Source: Streptacidiphilus albus JL83 (GTDB lineage: Bacteria; Actinomycetota; Actinomycetes; Streptomycetales; Streptomycetaceae). Taken from it: 64,000 nucleotides of DNA. The stretch covers positions 186,001 through 250,000 of the forward strand of contig NZ_JQML01000001.1 of the NCBI RefSeq assembly GCF_000744705.1. The letters are read 5' to 3'. Below the pieces are notes generated by a model that saw only the letters and a program-made list of their open reading frames with translations, ran no database searches and had not been told where the DNA came from. Positions 44,175 through 53,216 of this stretch are shown piece by piece. Numbering within the stretch: the stretch's first letter is position 1; every line of letters begins with the position of its first letter. The translations under genes were made by a program, and so were the position numbers.

Positions 44175-45617
44175 TCAGCGCAGCGACGCCATCCAGGTCT
44201 CGACCTCGTCGGCCTGGCGCGGCAGCTCCGACGAGAGGCAGACGGCGCCGTCGCCGGTGATCAGGAAGTCGTCCTCGATCCGGACGCCGATACCGCGCAG
44301 CTCCTCCGGGATCGTCAGATCGTCGGGCTGGAAGTACAGGCCCGGCTCGACGGTGAGGACGTGGCCGGCCTCCAGCACGCCGTCCAGGTAGGCCTCGCGG
44401 CGGGCGCTCGCGCAGTCGTGGCAGTCCAGGCCGAGCATGTGGCCCGAGCCGCAGACGGTGTACCGGCCGTACAGGGCGGAGTCGGGGGCCGCCGCCGGGC
44501 CGCCGGGGCGCAGGCCCCAAGCGTCCAGGCCCTCGGCGACGACCCGCATCGCGGCGTCGTGGAAGTCGCCGAAGCGCGCGCCCGGTCGCAGCGCCGCGAT
44601 GCCCGCCGACTGGGCGGCGAAGACCAGGTCGTAGACCCGGCGCTGCACATCGGTGAAGTGTCCGTCGATCGGCAGGGTCCGGGTGACGTCGCCGGTGTAG
44701 CAGGAGTCGGCCTCGGCCCCGGCGTCCAGCAGCAGCAGCTCCCCCTCCCGCACCGGGCCGTCGTTGCGCATCCAGTGCAGGGTGCAGGCGTGCGCGCCGG
44801 CCCCGGCGATGGTCTCGAAGCCCAGCCCGTAGCCCTCCAGCCGGGCCCGCCGGTTGAAGGTGCCCTCGATCCAACGCTCGCCCCGGGCCAGGCCGGTGGC
44901 GCGGCGCAGCTCGCCGGCCACGTCGTGGAAGCCGGCGACCGTGGTCCGCACGGCCGAGCGCAGCTGCCCGATCTCCCACTCGTCCTTGACCAGCCGCAAC
45001 TCCGAGAGGAAGGTCCGCAGTTCGGCCTCGGCCCGGTGGGCCGGCGGCACCAGCGCGTCGACCAGGGCGTCCTCGCCGCGCAGCACCCTGGTCGGGACGG
45101 TGCCGCTCAGGGCCCCGGCCAGGGCGTCGCGGGTGTCGGCCGCGATGCCGAAGGCGTCGGCGGTCTCCGCGAGGGTCCGGCGCCGCCCGATCCAGAACTC
45201 GCCGTGCTGTCGACTGCGGTAGAACTCGGAGCTGTTCGGTCCGCCGTCGCGCGGCGAGCGCGGGCGGGTGAACACGGTGACCGAGTGCCCGGTCCCGGTG
45301 GGCTCGAAGACCAGGACGCTGTCGGGGACGGCCGACGCCCCCTGTTCGGCGGTCAGATGGAGGAAGGCGGAGTGCGGCCGGAACGGATGGTCGAAGTCAT
45401 TGCTCCGGACCTTGACGCCCCCCGACGGAATGACGATCCGCTCACCGGGGAACCGCTCCGACACCGCCGCCCGCCGCTTGGCCGCGTACACCGCCCCGGG
45501 GAGCAAGGGCAGTTCGCGGCCGGTCTCCGCCCAGCCCTGCTGGAACGACGCGGCCAACGCGTCCGGCGTCGCACGATCGTGGCTCCCGGCTCCGTGCACG
45601 CCGCCCTGTTGCTCCAC
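44175..45617 (-). CDS. Xaa-Pro aminopeptidase (M24, aminopeptidase P family)
   Basis: A 480-residue enzyme: N-terminal AMP_N domain (about 25-165), then the pita-bread M24 domain with the five metal ligands: LLLDAGAEADSCYTGDVTRT (two Asp), GSGHMLGLDCHD (His), VLTVEPGLYF (Glu) and GIGVRIEDDF (Glu). It removes residues N-terminal to proline and requires two Mn or similar ions. GTG at 45617 follows a strong AAGGGGAGG site. The palindromic TCACATGTGA lies 47-57 bp upstream. It fits the same peptide-utilisation theme as the importer. Confidence 0.93.
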   Translation of the reverse strand: MEQQGGVHGAGSHDRATPDALAASFQQGWAETGRELPLLPGAVYAAKRRAAVSERFPGERIVIPSGGVKVRSNDFDHPFRPHSAFLHLTAEQGASAVPDSVLVFEPTGTGHSVTVFTRPRSPRDGGPNSSEFYRSRQHGEFWIGRRRTLAETADAFGIAADTRDALAGALSGTVPTRVLRGEDALVDALVPPAHRAEAELRTFLSELRLVKDEWEIGQLRSAVRTTVAGFHDVAGELRRATGLARGERWIEGTFNRRARLEGYGLGFETIAGAGAHACTLHWMRNDGPVREGELLLLDAGAEADSCYTGDVTRTLPIDGHFTDVQRRVYDLVFAAQSAGIAALRPGARFGDFHDAAMRVVAEGLDAWGLRPGGPAAAPDSALYGRYTVCGSGHMLGLDCHDCASARREAYLDGVLEAGHVLTVEPGLYFQPDDLTIPEELRGIGVRIEDDFLITGDGAVCLSSELPRQADEVETWMASLR

Positions 45618-45660
45618 CGCATACCTCCCCTTGTCGCCGTCAGGCCGAGAGGAAAGTACC

Positions 45661-45678
45661 ATTTCACATGTGACATAG
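45661..45678. promoter_or_regulatory. TCACATGTGA palindrome upstream of the M24 gene
   Basis: A perfect 10-bp palindrome at 45664-45673, extended by CTATGTCACA on the minus strand. It matches sites upstream of the ALDH gene (44057) and of the alpha-galactosidase (52601). Confidence 0.55.
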
Positions 45679-45782
45679 CTAGATCCGAGCCGCCGCAGGG
45701 ACCGCGCTGCGGAGGACTGCCGCCTGCCGTCCCTGCCGCATCATCCTCCACCCCGGCGGGATTGCGCCCGGGCAGCGGCACG

Positions 45783-45820
45783 CACGGAGGGCCCTCGACC
45801 TGAGTCGAGGGCCCTCCGTG
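45783..45820. terminator. strong hairpin terminator after the DEAD-box helicase
   Basis: A 17-bp perfect stem (45783-45799 and 45804-45820) with a CTGA loop, about 30 bp past the helicase stop. Confidence 0.85.
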
Positions 45821-45849
45821 TACCCGGCCGACGAGGGCCGGGGCTGGAA

Positions 45850-47370
45850 CTACGCGGTGACGGCGGCACGCCGGGGCGCGCGGCTGCGGGCGCCGGGGGC
45901 GCCCTGCGCACTGCGGGAACCGGAGGCCGCCGAGCGGTAGCGCTGGTCGCGGCCGGAGGAGCCGCTGCGGCGGGGCCGCTCGACCACCGGGTTGCTGACC
46001 ACGACCGGCACGCCGGTGGGAACCCGGGCGCCGGTGATGGAGGCGAGTTCGGCGTCGCTGGAGTGGACCTGGCTGGTGCGCGGGGTGATGCCGGCGGTCT
46101 GCATCATCCGGGTCATCTCCCGGCGCTGGTTGGGCAGGACCAGGGTGACCACGGTGCCGGACTCGCCGGCGCGGGCGGTGCGGCCGCCGCGGTGCAGGTA
46201 GTCCTTGTGGTCGGTCGGCGGGTCGATGTTGACCACCAGGTCGAGGTTGTCCACGTGGATGCCGCGGGCGGCGACGTTGGTGGCGACCAGCGCGGTGACC
46301 TGGCCGTTGCGGAACTGGTCCAGGGTGCGGGTGCGCTGGGGCTGGGACTTGCCGCCGTGCAGCGCCGCCGCCTTGACTCCGCTGGCCAGCAGGTCCGCCA
46401 CCAGCCGGTCGGCGCCGTGGCGGGTGTCGGTGAACATGATGACGCTCCCGGACCGGGAGGCGATGTGGGCCACGGTCGCGTTCTTGTCGCTGTTCTGGAC
46501 GTGGAGCAGGTGGTGCTCCATGGTGCTGACGGTCGCGGTGGAGGGGTCGACCGAGTGGGTGACCGGGTCGTTCAGGAAGCGGCGGACCAGCCGGTCGACA
46601 TTGCGGTCCAGCGTGGCCGAGAAGAGCATGGTCTGGCCGCCGGGGGCGACCTGCTCCAGGAGTTCGGTGACCTGGGGCAGGAAGCCCATGTCGGCCATCT
46701 GGTCGGCCTCGTCCAGGACGCTCATGGTGACCTGGTCCAGCCGGCAGTCGCCGCGCTCGATGAGGTCCTTGAGCCGGCCGGGGGTGGCGACGACCAGCTC
46801 GGCCCCGCGCTGGAGCGCCTGGGCCTGCCGACCGATGGACATCCCGCCGACCACGGTCGCCAGCCGCAGCCGGACCGCGTGGGCATAGGGCGTCAGCGCC
46901 TCGGTGACCTGCTGGGCGAGTTCCCGGGTGGGGACCAGTACCAGGGCCAGCGGCTGGCGGGGCTCGGCCCGGCGCCCGGCGGTGCGGGCCAGCACGGCCA
47001 GGCCGAAGGCGATGGTCTTGCCGGAGCCGGTACGGCCGCGCCCGAGGACGTCGCGGCCGGCCAGCGAGTTGGGCAGCGTCGCCGCCTGGATCGGGAACGG
47101 CGCGGTGACGCCGTGCCGGGCCAGCGTGTCGAGCAGGGCGCGGGGCATGTCCAGGTCGCTGAACGACTCGACCGCCGCGAGCGCGGGCGTGGTGCTGACG
47201 GGAAGCGCGAACTCGCCCTGGACGGAGGAGTTCTGACGGCCCCTGGGAGCCGAGGAACGCTGGCCTCCGCCGGAGCGGCGTCCGTAGGAGGAGCCGGAGC
47301 CTTCGGCGCGCGAGGCCGAGCGGGCGTGGGGACTGGAGCTGCGGTCGGACGAGCGGCTGGAACGGATCAC
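45850..47370 (-). CDS. DEAD-box RNA helicase
   Basis: A 506-residue helicase: a Ser/Arg/Gly-rich N-terminus, Q motif (APFPIQAATLPNSLAG), motif I GRTGSGKT, motif II DEAD, motif III SAT, motif VI HRGGRTARAG, and a basic C-terminal tail. It unwinds short RNA duplexes, and relatives aid ribosome assembly and cold growth. GTG start at 47370 with GAGGAAGG before it. It sits downstream of the cold-shock protein gene on the same strand, separated by a terminator, so both belong to a cold-response neighbourhood but probably have separate promoters. Confidence 0.92.
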   Translation of the reverse strand: MIRSSRSSDRSSSPHARSASRAEGSGSSYGRRSGGGQRSSAPRGRQNSSVQGEFALPVSTTPALAAVESFSDLDMPRALLDTLARHGVTAPFPIQAATLPNSLAGRDVLGRGRTGSGKTIAFGLAVLARTAGRRAEPRQPLALVLVPTRELAQQVTEALTPYAHAVRLRLATVVGGMSIGRQAQALQRGAELVVATPGRLKDLIERGDCRLDQVTMSVLDEADQMADMGFLPQVTELLEQVAPGGQTMLFSATLDRNVDRLVRRFLNDPVTHSVDPSTATVSTMEHHLLHVQNSDKNATVAHIASRSGSVIMFTDTRHGADRLVADLLASGVKAAALHGGKSQPQRTRTLDQFRNGQVTALVATNVAARGIHVDNLDLVVNIDPPTDHKDYLHRGGRTARAGESGTVVTLVLPNQRREMTRMMQTAGITPRTSQVHSSDAELASITGARVPTGVPVVVSNPVVERPRRSGSSGRDQRYRSAASGSRSAQGAPGARSRAPRRAAVTA

Positions 47371-47690
47371 TGGAGGACCTTCCTCAGGGGGCACGTGTCG
47401 AGGAAGGCTCCAGGCCGCAACCGAGCGGGGGAGCTCACACGAACGAGCCAGAAGAATGAATGCGGGGCGTGGACGGTGGAACCGTGCGGCACGTCACCTG
47501 CGGTCGGCGCGCACCCGAAGGAAACGGGGCGGCAGAAACCTCGAACCGTGCTCGCGGGATGAGAATCCGGAGAGTCACGGCAGGGGGCGATACCCGAACG
47601 CGGCGCTGAGCGTCTCGCGAGGAAGGGTCGCCGGTGGCGGAGCCAGGGAGCCCGAAAAGCGGGCCGGAGAGAACCTCAGGGAGGTGGTGC
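47371..47690. other. long region upstream of the DEAD-box gene
   Basis: About 320 bp between the cold-shock gene's terminator and the helicase start, without any gene. It is likely a promoter plus a long leader, as often seen for cold-induced helicase mRNAs; no specific element was identified. Confidence 0.4.
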
Positions 47691-47729
47691 CACCTGCCCG
47701 CGCCACCGTTCGGATGGCGCGGGCAGGTG
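47691..47729. terminator. hairpin terminator after the cold-shock gene
   Basis: Perfect 15-bp arms CACCTGCCCGCGCCA (47691-47705) and TGGCGCGGGCAGGTG (47715-47729). Confidence 0.85.
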
Positions 47730-47759
47730 CTTCGCAGCAACCAGCGCTGCGGTCAGACG

Positions 47760-48272
<513 letters not shown>

Positions 48273-48494
48273 CTAAAGACCGGTCAACTGGGAGTACGGG
48301 CTGGTGATGCGCTTGAGGAGCGCGCCGAAGTCGACCACGACCGCGACGCCGGCCTCGACCTCGGTGACCCGGCCCAGGCCGTAGACGTCGTGGGTGACTC
48401 GGCTGCCCACCGCGAAGAACCTGTCCGGGGGCTCAGCCGCGGCCTTGAAGGGGCTGGACGGCAAGTAACGCTTGGCCATTCGCATATTTGTCAT
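48273..48494 (-). CDS. small conserved protein, KOW/CarD-like barrel
   Basis: A 73-residue basic protein starting MTNMRMAKRYLPSSPFK. The C-terminal half, FAVGSRVTHDVYGLGRVTEVEAGVAVVVDFG, has the V-x-H-x-x-Y-G-x-G-x-V pattern seen in CarD-like or KOW-type small beta-barrels that bind RNA polymerase or nucleic acid, and it ends ITSPYSQLTGL. It is a conserved streptomycete hypothetical as I recall it. The start is one of three closely spaced ATGs (48494, 48485, 48479); none has a good ribosome site. Its place next to the cold-shock gene suggests a role under similar conditions. Confidence 0.75.
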   Translation of the reverse strand: MTNMRMAKRYLPSSPFKAAAEPPDRFFAVGSRVTHDVYGLGRVTEVEAGVAVVVDFGALLKRITSPYSQLTGL

Positions 48495-48579
48495 TACGCC
48501 CAGTATGCCCGCAGCGCCCGCGCCCGCGACAGTCCAGGGGCCGTGGAGCCGCGCGCGGCTTCCCGGGGTGGGCCGGGTG

Positions 48580-48609
48580 GGCGGGGAGACCCCCTCAGAT
48601 CTCCCCGCC
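48580..48609. terminator. hairpin terminator after the first alpha-galactosidase gene
   Basis: 10-bp perfect arms GGCGGGGAGA (48580-48589) and TCTCCCCGCC (48600-48609), ending 8 bp from the stop of the GH27 gene. Confidence 0.7.
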
Positions 48610-48616
48610 CGGCGGG

Positions 48617-50713
48617 TCAGCTCTGGCTGAAGCCGGAGAAGTCGGCCTCGCCGATGGTGCCCGCGCTGTGGGAGCAGGTGAACACTCCCACGTCCTGGGT
48701 GGCGGTCGCGCCGGGCGCGGTCGCCGTGCCGACCAGCGTCCAGGTGCTGTCGTCGGTGGAGTAGTAGCCGGTGTAGGTGTCGCCGGAGCGGACCAGCTTG
48801 AGCCAGGTGGGGTAGGCCGCAGTGCCGCTGCCGCTGTTCGACGGGGCGCTGTTGCTGTCGAGCTGCCCGCTGCCGGTGCTGTCCCACTGCACCACGTAGC
48901 CCTCGCCGGGCGCCTCGGCCAGGATCACGTAGCCGGGGGACACACCGGGTTGGGTGATGTCGTCACGGACCATGATCCCCGCCTTGGCCCAGACGCTGGT
49001 GTCGGACTGTCCGGTGACCTCGACCACGGTGGTCGAGCCGTCGTGCTCGGCGCCCTGCTGGTAGACGGTGCTGTACTCGTCGGTGCTCCCGTACAGGTCG
49101 GCGCCGGCGCCCTGGACGGCCAGGTTGCCGCCCTGCTGCCCGAAGGTGGCGGTGTTGTCGGTGAAGGTCTTCCAGGGCGCCTGCACGGGCGACGGAATGG
49201 TGACCGTACCGGGCGTGGTGACCTCCTCGGTGCCGCCGCTCCAGCCCATCGCCGCCGTGGCGTCCAGGGTGTAGTCGGCGATGGGTGCGGGCAGTGTCGC
49301 CGGGGGTGTGACCCGGAACGCGGCGATGGCCTCGTGACCGGTGGCGACCCGTCCGAAGGCCGTCTTGGTCAGCGGCTTGACGTTCCATCCGGTCGGCGCC
49401 TTCAGTCCGAGCCGGACATTGGTGACCGCGGTCCCGTTGTTGGTGAAAGTGGTCGTCACCGTGCTGGGCTGCCCCGCGACGGCCTGCTGCGGCACGGCGT
49501 TGGCCAGGGTGCTGCTCGGCGCGTACTGGCCGGGCCGGGAGGCGGCCGCGACCCGGTACAGGACGGTGCCGTGGGCCGGGACGAAGGCGCTGACCGTGCC
49601 GCGGGTCTCGGTGGTGGTGTGCGCCCACAGGTCGCGGACGGTGTAGTCCTTGGCGCTGGGCAGCCCGGCCGCGGCGGCGGTGGTGGAGATGGTCGCGGGG
49701 GTGTCGTTCTCGTTGAACAGCGCGACCGCCACGCTGCCGTCGGACAGGGGCTTGGCCAGCACGTCGAGGCCGTTGGCGGAGGAGATCTCCACGCCCTGCT
49801 TGCCGAGGCTGTCCTGGTCGACGGCGATGACCTCCTTGTTGCCGTAGATCGCCAGGGTGGCGGGCGAGGCGGTGGTCAGGTCGGTGCCGGAGATCAACGG
49901 TGCGGCCATCTCGGCCCACAGCGAGAACTCGGACTGGTCCTCGGTCGGGGTCATCCCGTTGCCGACCTCAAGCATGTCGGGGTCGTTCCAGGCACCGGGG
50001 TGGGCTCCGGCCGCGAGCGCGACATTGGTGTGGAAGTTGGAGAGCATCGAGCCGTAGGAGGCGTTGATGTCCCCGGTCGTCCGCCACAGGTTGCCGACCG
50101 AGCCGCCCCAGCTCGCCACGTTCTCGTCGCCCCAGTCGCAGAGGCTGAAGACGATCGGGCGGCCGGTGGCGGCCAGGGCGTCGCGCATGGCCGTGTACCT
50201 GGTCTGCGCGGGGATGCCCTGGTTGTTGCAGTTGTCGTACTTGAGGTAGTCGACGCCCCAGGACGCGAAGCTGTCGGCGTCCTGCTGCTCGTGGCCGAGG
50301 CTGCCGGGGTAGCCGGCGCAGGTGTAGGTGCCGGCCGACTCGTAGATCCCCAGCTTGAGGCCGAGCTTGTGGACGTAGTCGGCGACGCCCTTGATGCCGT
50401 CGGGGAACTTGGTCGGGTCGGGCACCAGGTTGCCGGCCGCGTCGCGGTTCGGGCTCATCCAGCAGTCGTCGATGTTGACGTACTCGTAGCCGTCGGCCTT
50501 GAGACCGCTGCTGACGATCTTGTCGGCGGTCGCCTCGACGAGCTTCGCGCTCACGTTGCAGCCGAAGGCGTTCCAGTCGTTCCAGCCCATGGGCGGAGTG
50601 AGGGCGAGTCCGTTGTCGAGCGCTGCGGCCGGTGTCGCGGCGGTGACCGTGACGACGGCCACCGGCGCCATGGTGAGTGCGGCCGCGAGTAACGTGGCCC
50701 AGGTCTTGCGCAT
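48617..50713 (-). CDS. secreted GH27 alpha-galactosidase with NEW3 and C-terminal beta domain
   Basis: A 698-residue precursor: Sec signal peptide (ATLLAAALTMAPVAVVTVTAA), GH27 barrel (about 33-300) with nucleophile Asp160 (YLKYDNCNN) and acid/base Asp246 (WNDPDMLEVGN), the GH27 C-terminal sheet domain (about 300-410), a NEW3-type domain (about 420-510, VTTTFTNNGTAVTNVRLGL) and a C-terminal jelly-roll (about 520-698). It removes terminal alpha-galactose from galactomannan or melibiose-type sugars. AGGAG precedes the ATG at 50713. The second GH27 gene stops 60 bp upstream on the same strand, so they form a tandem pair. Confidence 0.93.
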   Translation of the reverse strand: MRKTWATLLAAALTMAPVAVVTVTAATPAAALDNGLALTPPMGWNDWNAFGCNVSAKLVEATADKIVSSGLKADGYEYVNIDDCWMSPNRDAAGNLVPDPTKFPDGIKGVADYVHKLGLKLGIYESAGTYTCAGYPGSLGHEQQDADSFASWGVDYLKYDNCNNQGIPAQTRYTAMRDALAATGRPIVFSLCDWGDENVASWGGSVGNLWRTTGDINASYGSMLSNFHTNVALAAGAHPGAWNDPDMLEVGNGMTPTEDQSEFSLWAEMAAPLISGTDLTTASPATLAIYGNKEVIAVDQDSLGKQGVEISSANGLDVLAKPLSDGSVAVALFNENDTPATISTTAAAAGLPSAKDYTVRDLWAHTTTETRGTVSAFVPAHGTVLYRVAAASRPGQYAPSSTLANAVPQQAVAGQPSTVTTTFTNNGTAVTNVRLGLKAPTGWNVKPLTKTAFGRVATGHEAIAAFRVTPPATLPAPIADYTLDATAAMGWSGGTEEVTTPGTVTIPSPVQAPWKTFTDNTATFGQQGGNLAVQGAGADLYGSTDEYSTVYQQGAEHDGSTTVVEVTGQSDTSVWAKAGIMVRDDITQPGVSPGYVILAEAPGEGYVVQWDSTGSGQLDSNSAPSNSGSGTAAYPTWLKLVRSGDTYTGYYSTDDSTWTLVGTATAPGATATQDVGVFTCSHSAGTIGEADFSGFSQS

Positions 50714-50772
50714 GCCTTCTCCTAGGGTGGTGGGATCCGGGCCGGAGCGGGCCGCCCCGGCGCGGGGTGTCG

Positions 50773-52500
50773 CTACTGCCGGGTCCACTGCTGGTTGGCT
50801 CCGCCGTTGCAGCCGTAGACCTCGACCTGGGTGCCGTCGACGTTCCCGGACGGCAGGTTGCCCCCGGTGACATCCAGACAGAGCCCCGACTGGGTCGCGT
50901 TGGTGAGGTAGCCGGAGGAGTTCAGCGACCACTTCTGGCTCGCGCTCCCGTCGCAGGGCTGGAGCTGCACCGCCGTGCCCCAGGCGAGGCTGCCGCCCGC
51001 CGTGCCGAGGCAGTCGGCGCCCTGGTAGGCGCGCAGGTCACCGGCCGAGGTCGCGGACCACTGCTGGTTGTAGCCGCCGTTGCAGTCCCAGATCTCGATC
51101 TTCGTGCCGGGGGCGGTCTGGTTGTCGTAGGCGTCCAGGCAGCGCCCGGACGAGGCGGAGACCAGTTCCGTGGCCGGGCTGATGGTGAGCGGCTGCGGGG
51201 TGACCCGGTACATCACCGTGCCGCCGGCCGGGACGGTGGCGCTGATGCTGCCGTCCTGACTGGTCGAGGTGGTGTTCGCCCACAGGTCGTCGAGCGTGTA
51301 GCCGGGGGCCGGGGGCAGGCCCACGGCGGCCGCCGTGGTGCTGATCGTGGCGGGGGTGCCGGTCTCGTTGAACAGGGCGACCGCCACGTCGCCGTTGGCG
51401 AGGGTCCGCCGCAGCACGTCCAGGCCGTTGTCGTCGGAGACCTCGGTGCCCTGCTCGCCCAGGCTGTCCTGGTCGACGGCGATGACGCCCTTGTTGAGGT
51501 AGACGCTCAACGCCTGGGCGCTGATGGGGTCGCCCGCGGTGCCCGCGCTCTCGCCGGCCGAGCGGAAGTCGGCGCCGGAGATCAGCGGAGCGGCGAGGAT
51601 CGCGGCGACGGAGAGTTCCGACTTCTCCTGGTCGTAGCTGAGGCTCGCGCCGGGCGCGGTGTCGATGTCGTTCCCGGTGGCCAGCATGTCGATGTCGTTC
51701 CAGCCGCCCGGGCCGGCGTACTGGGACAGCGAGAGGTCGTCGTGGACCAGCCGCAGCAGGCCCGCGAACGAGGCGTCCCGGTCGCCGTCGATCCGCCACA
51801 TGTTGGCGACGCTGCTGCCCCACACCCACGGGGTCTCCCCCTGCGCCTGGGGCTGGAGCGACAGGCTCAGCACGATCGGGCGGCCGGTGGCGGCGAGGGC
51901 GTCGCGCATCCAGCCGTCGCGGGTCTCCAGCGGCAGCTTCTCGTCGCCGACCCGCTGGGAGGGGTCGCTGGCCTCGCAGTTGTCGTACTTGAGCAGGTCC
52001 ACGCCCCAGGAGGCGAACAGGGCCGCGTCCTGCTGCTCGTGGTCCAGGCTCCCGGGGAAGCCCTGGCAGGTGTGCAGGGTCGGGCTCTCGTACAGGCCGA
52101 GCTTGAGGCCCTTGCTGTGGACGTAGGCGGCGACGGCGGCCATGCCGTCGGGGAACTTCTGCGGGTTCGCCACCAGGTTGCCGTTGGCGTCCCGCGCACT
52201 CGCCATCCAGCAGTCGTCGATGTCGACGTAGTCGTAGCCGGCCTGTTCGAGCCCGGAGGAGGCGATGAAGTCGGCGGTCTGCTCGACGAGTTGCTCGGTG
52301 ACATTGCACCCGAAGGTGTTCCAGTCGTCCCAGCCCATGGGCGGGGTGCGGGCGACGCCGTTGTCCAGCGCCTGGGCGGGAGCGGCGGAGCCGAGGGTCA
52401 CGCCGAGCGCGGGGACGGCGAGGGAGAGAACCAGCACGATACGCGGCAGAAACGTTCTTCGTCGGGCACGGCGAGGGGCATCGCAGGCGGTGCGTCTCAT
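50773..52500 (-). CDS. secreted GH27 alpha-galactosidase with CBM13 (ricin-type)
   Basis: A 575-residue precursor: signal peptide (RIVLVLSLAVPALGVTLGSAA), GH27 barrel (about 45-330) with Asp173 (LLKYDNCEA) and Asp271 (WNDIDMLATGN), a C-terminal sheet domain, and a ricin-type CBM13 trefoil (about 450-575) with three Q-x-W signatures (QQW, QKW, QQW). Compared with the downstream paralogue, the barrel lacks the NEW3 module but adds a carbohydrate-binding domain. It is the first gene of the pair; the perfect palindrome at 52601-52620 lies about 100 bp upstream. Confidence 0.93.
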   Translation of the reverse strand: MRRTACDAPRRARRRTFLPRIVLVLSLAVPALGVTLGSAAPAQALDNGVARTPPMGWDDWNTFGCNVTEQLVEQTADFIASSGLEQAGYDYVDIDDCWMASARDANGNLVANPQKFPDGMAAVAAYVHSKGLKLGLYESPTLHTCQGFPGSLDHEQQDAALFASWGVDLLKYDNCEASDPSQRVGDEKLPLETRDGWMRDALAATGRPIVLSLSLQPQAQGETPWVWGSSVANMWRIDGDRDASFAGLLRLVHDDLSLSQYAGPGGWNDIDMLATGNDIDTAPGASLSYDQEKSELSVAAILAAPLISGADFRSAGESAGTAGDPISAQALSVYLNKGVIAVDQDSLGEQGTEVSDDNGLDVLRRTLANGDVAVALFNETGTPATISTTAAAVGLPPAPGYTLDDLWANTTSTSQDGSISATVPAGGTVMYRVTPQPLTISPATELVSASSGRCLDAYDNQTAPGTKIEIWDCNGGYNQQWSATSAGDLRAYQGADCLGTAGGSLAWGTAVQLQPCDGSASQKWSLNSSGYLTNATQSGLCLDVTGGNLPSGNVDGTQVEVYGCNGGANQQWTRQ

Positions 52501-52600
52501 GGCTGCTCCGGTGTCGTGGACGGCAGGGGCATAGAGGTTTGCATATGTTGATTCTTGCGAATCGAGCGGTCAGGCTCGCCCAGATTCAAACAGACTGTAT

Positions 52601-52620
52601 CCATGTGACATGTCACATGG
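52601..52620. promoter_or_regulatory. 20-bp perfect palindrome upstream of the GH27 pair
   Basis: CCATGTGACATGTCACATGG, exactly self-complementary, lies between the divergent GH27 operon (52500) and the small gene at 52704. The GTGACATGTCAC core resembles the sites at 35184, 44057 and 45664, so one regulator may act at all. Confidence 0.75.
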
Positions 52621-52703
52621 AAAGAGGTCCGACGCCGCTGCTTTTCGACGGGCCGACGGTCACCGTCACGTCCGGACCCGGGCCGCGCCCTGCCCCTGTC
52701 ATC

Positions 52704-53216
52704 ATGGCGGGCGTGAACTCTCCCGCTGCGGCGCCCGGTGCCGACCTGGTCCAAGCCCGTTGGCGTGCCCGGGAGGCGCCCTACGGGGACTTCGTCCTGT
52801 TCTCCGACGGATCCCTGTCGGTGATGAAGCTCATCCGCTTCTCCCCCGCGGATCGGCTCCATGACCCGCGGGCCGAGCACTGGCAGTGGTGGGAGGTCCT
52901 CCGGGCCACCGCGTGGACTCCCACTGACTGGATGGACGTCGACACGACGTTCGCCTCATCCACCTGCGCCGGAAGCCGTGCCCTCGCCGGCGAGTCGTCG
53001 GACCACGGCAGCATCGGCTGGGTCGCCCTGACCCGGGACGACGACCAGCAGACCCTGGAGTGGCTCGCGGTCTCCTGCTCGTCCAATCCCTTCGCCGAAG
53101 TCGCCCTGGACGGAGCCACGGTGACCGCCACCAGCACCTCGGGCCGCGTCTGGACCTTCCCCCGGAGCGCTCCGCAACAGGTGCGGATCGATGCTCAGGA
53201 CAGCGCGCCGAGCTGA
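52704..53216 (+). CDS. hypothetical protein, cytoplasmic
   Basis: About 170 residues (MAGVNSPAAAPGADLVQARW), Trp- and Ser-rich, with no signal peptide. The middle reads DWMDVDTTFASSTCAGSRALAGESSDHGSIGWVALTRDD, alternating beta strands. An alternative GTG lies at 52713. I do not recognise the family. It overlaps the end of the flavodoxin-like gene by 22 bp in convergent orientation. Upstream is the 20-bp palindrome shared with the GH27 pair. Confidence 0.65.
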   Translation: MAGVNSPAAAPGADLVQARWRAREAPYGDFVLFSDGSLSVMKLIRFSPADRLHDPRAEHWQWWEVLRATAWTPTDWMDVDTTFASSTCAGSRALAGESSDHGSIGWVALTRDDDQQTLEWLAVSCSSNPFAEVALDGATVTATSTSGRVWTFPRSAPQQVRIDAQDSAPS

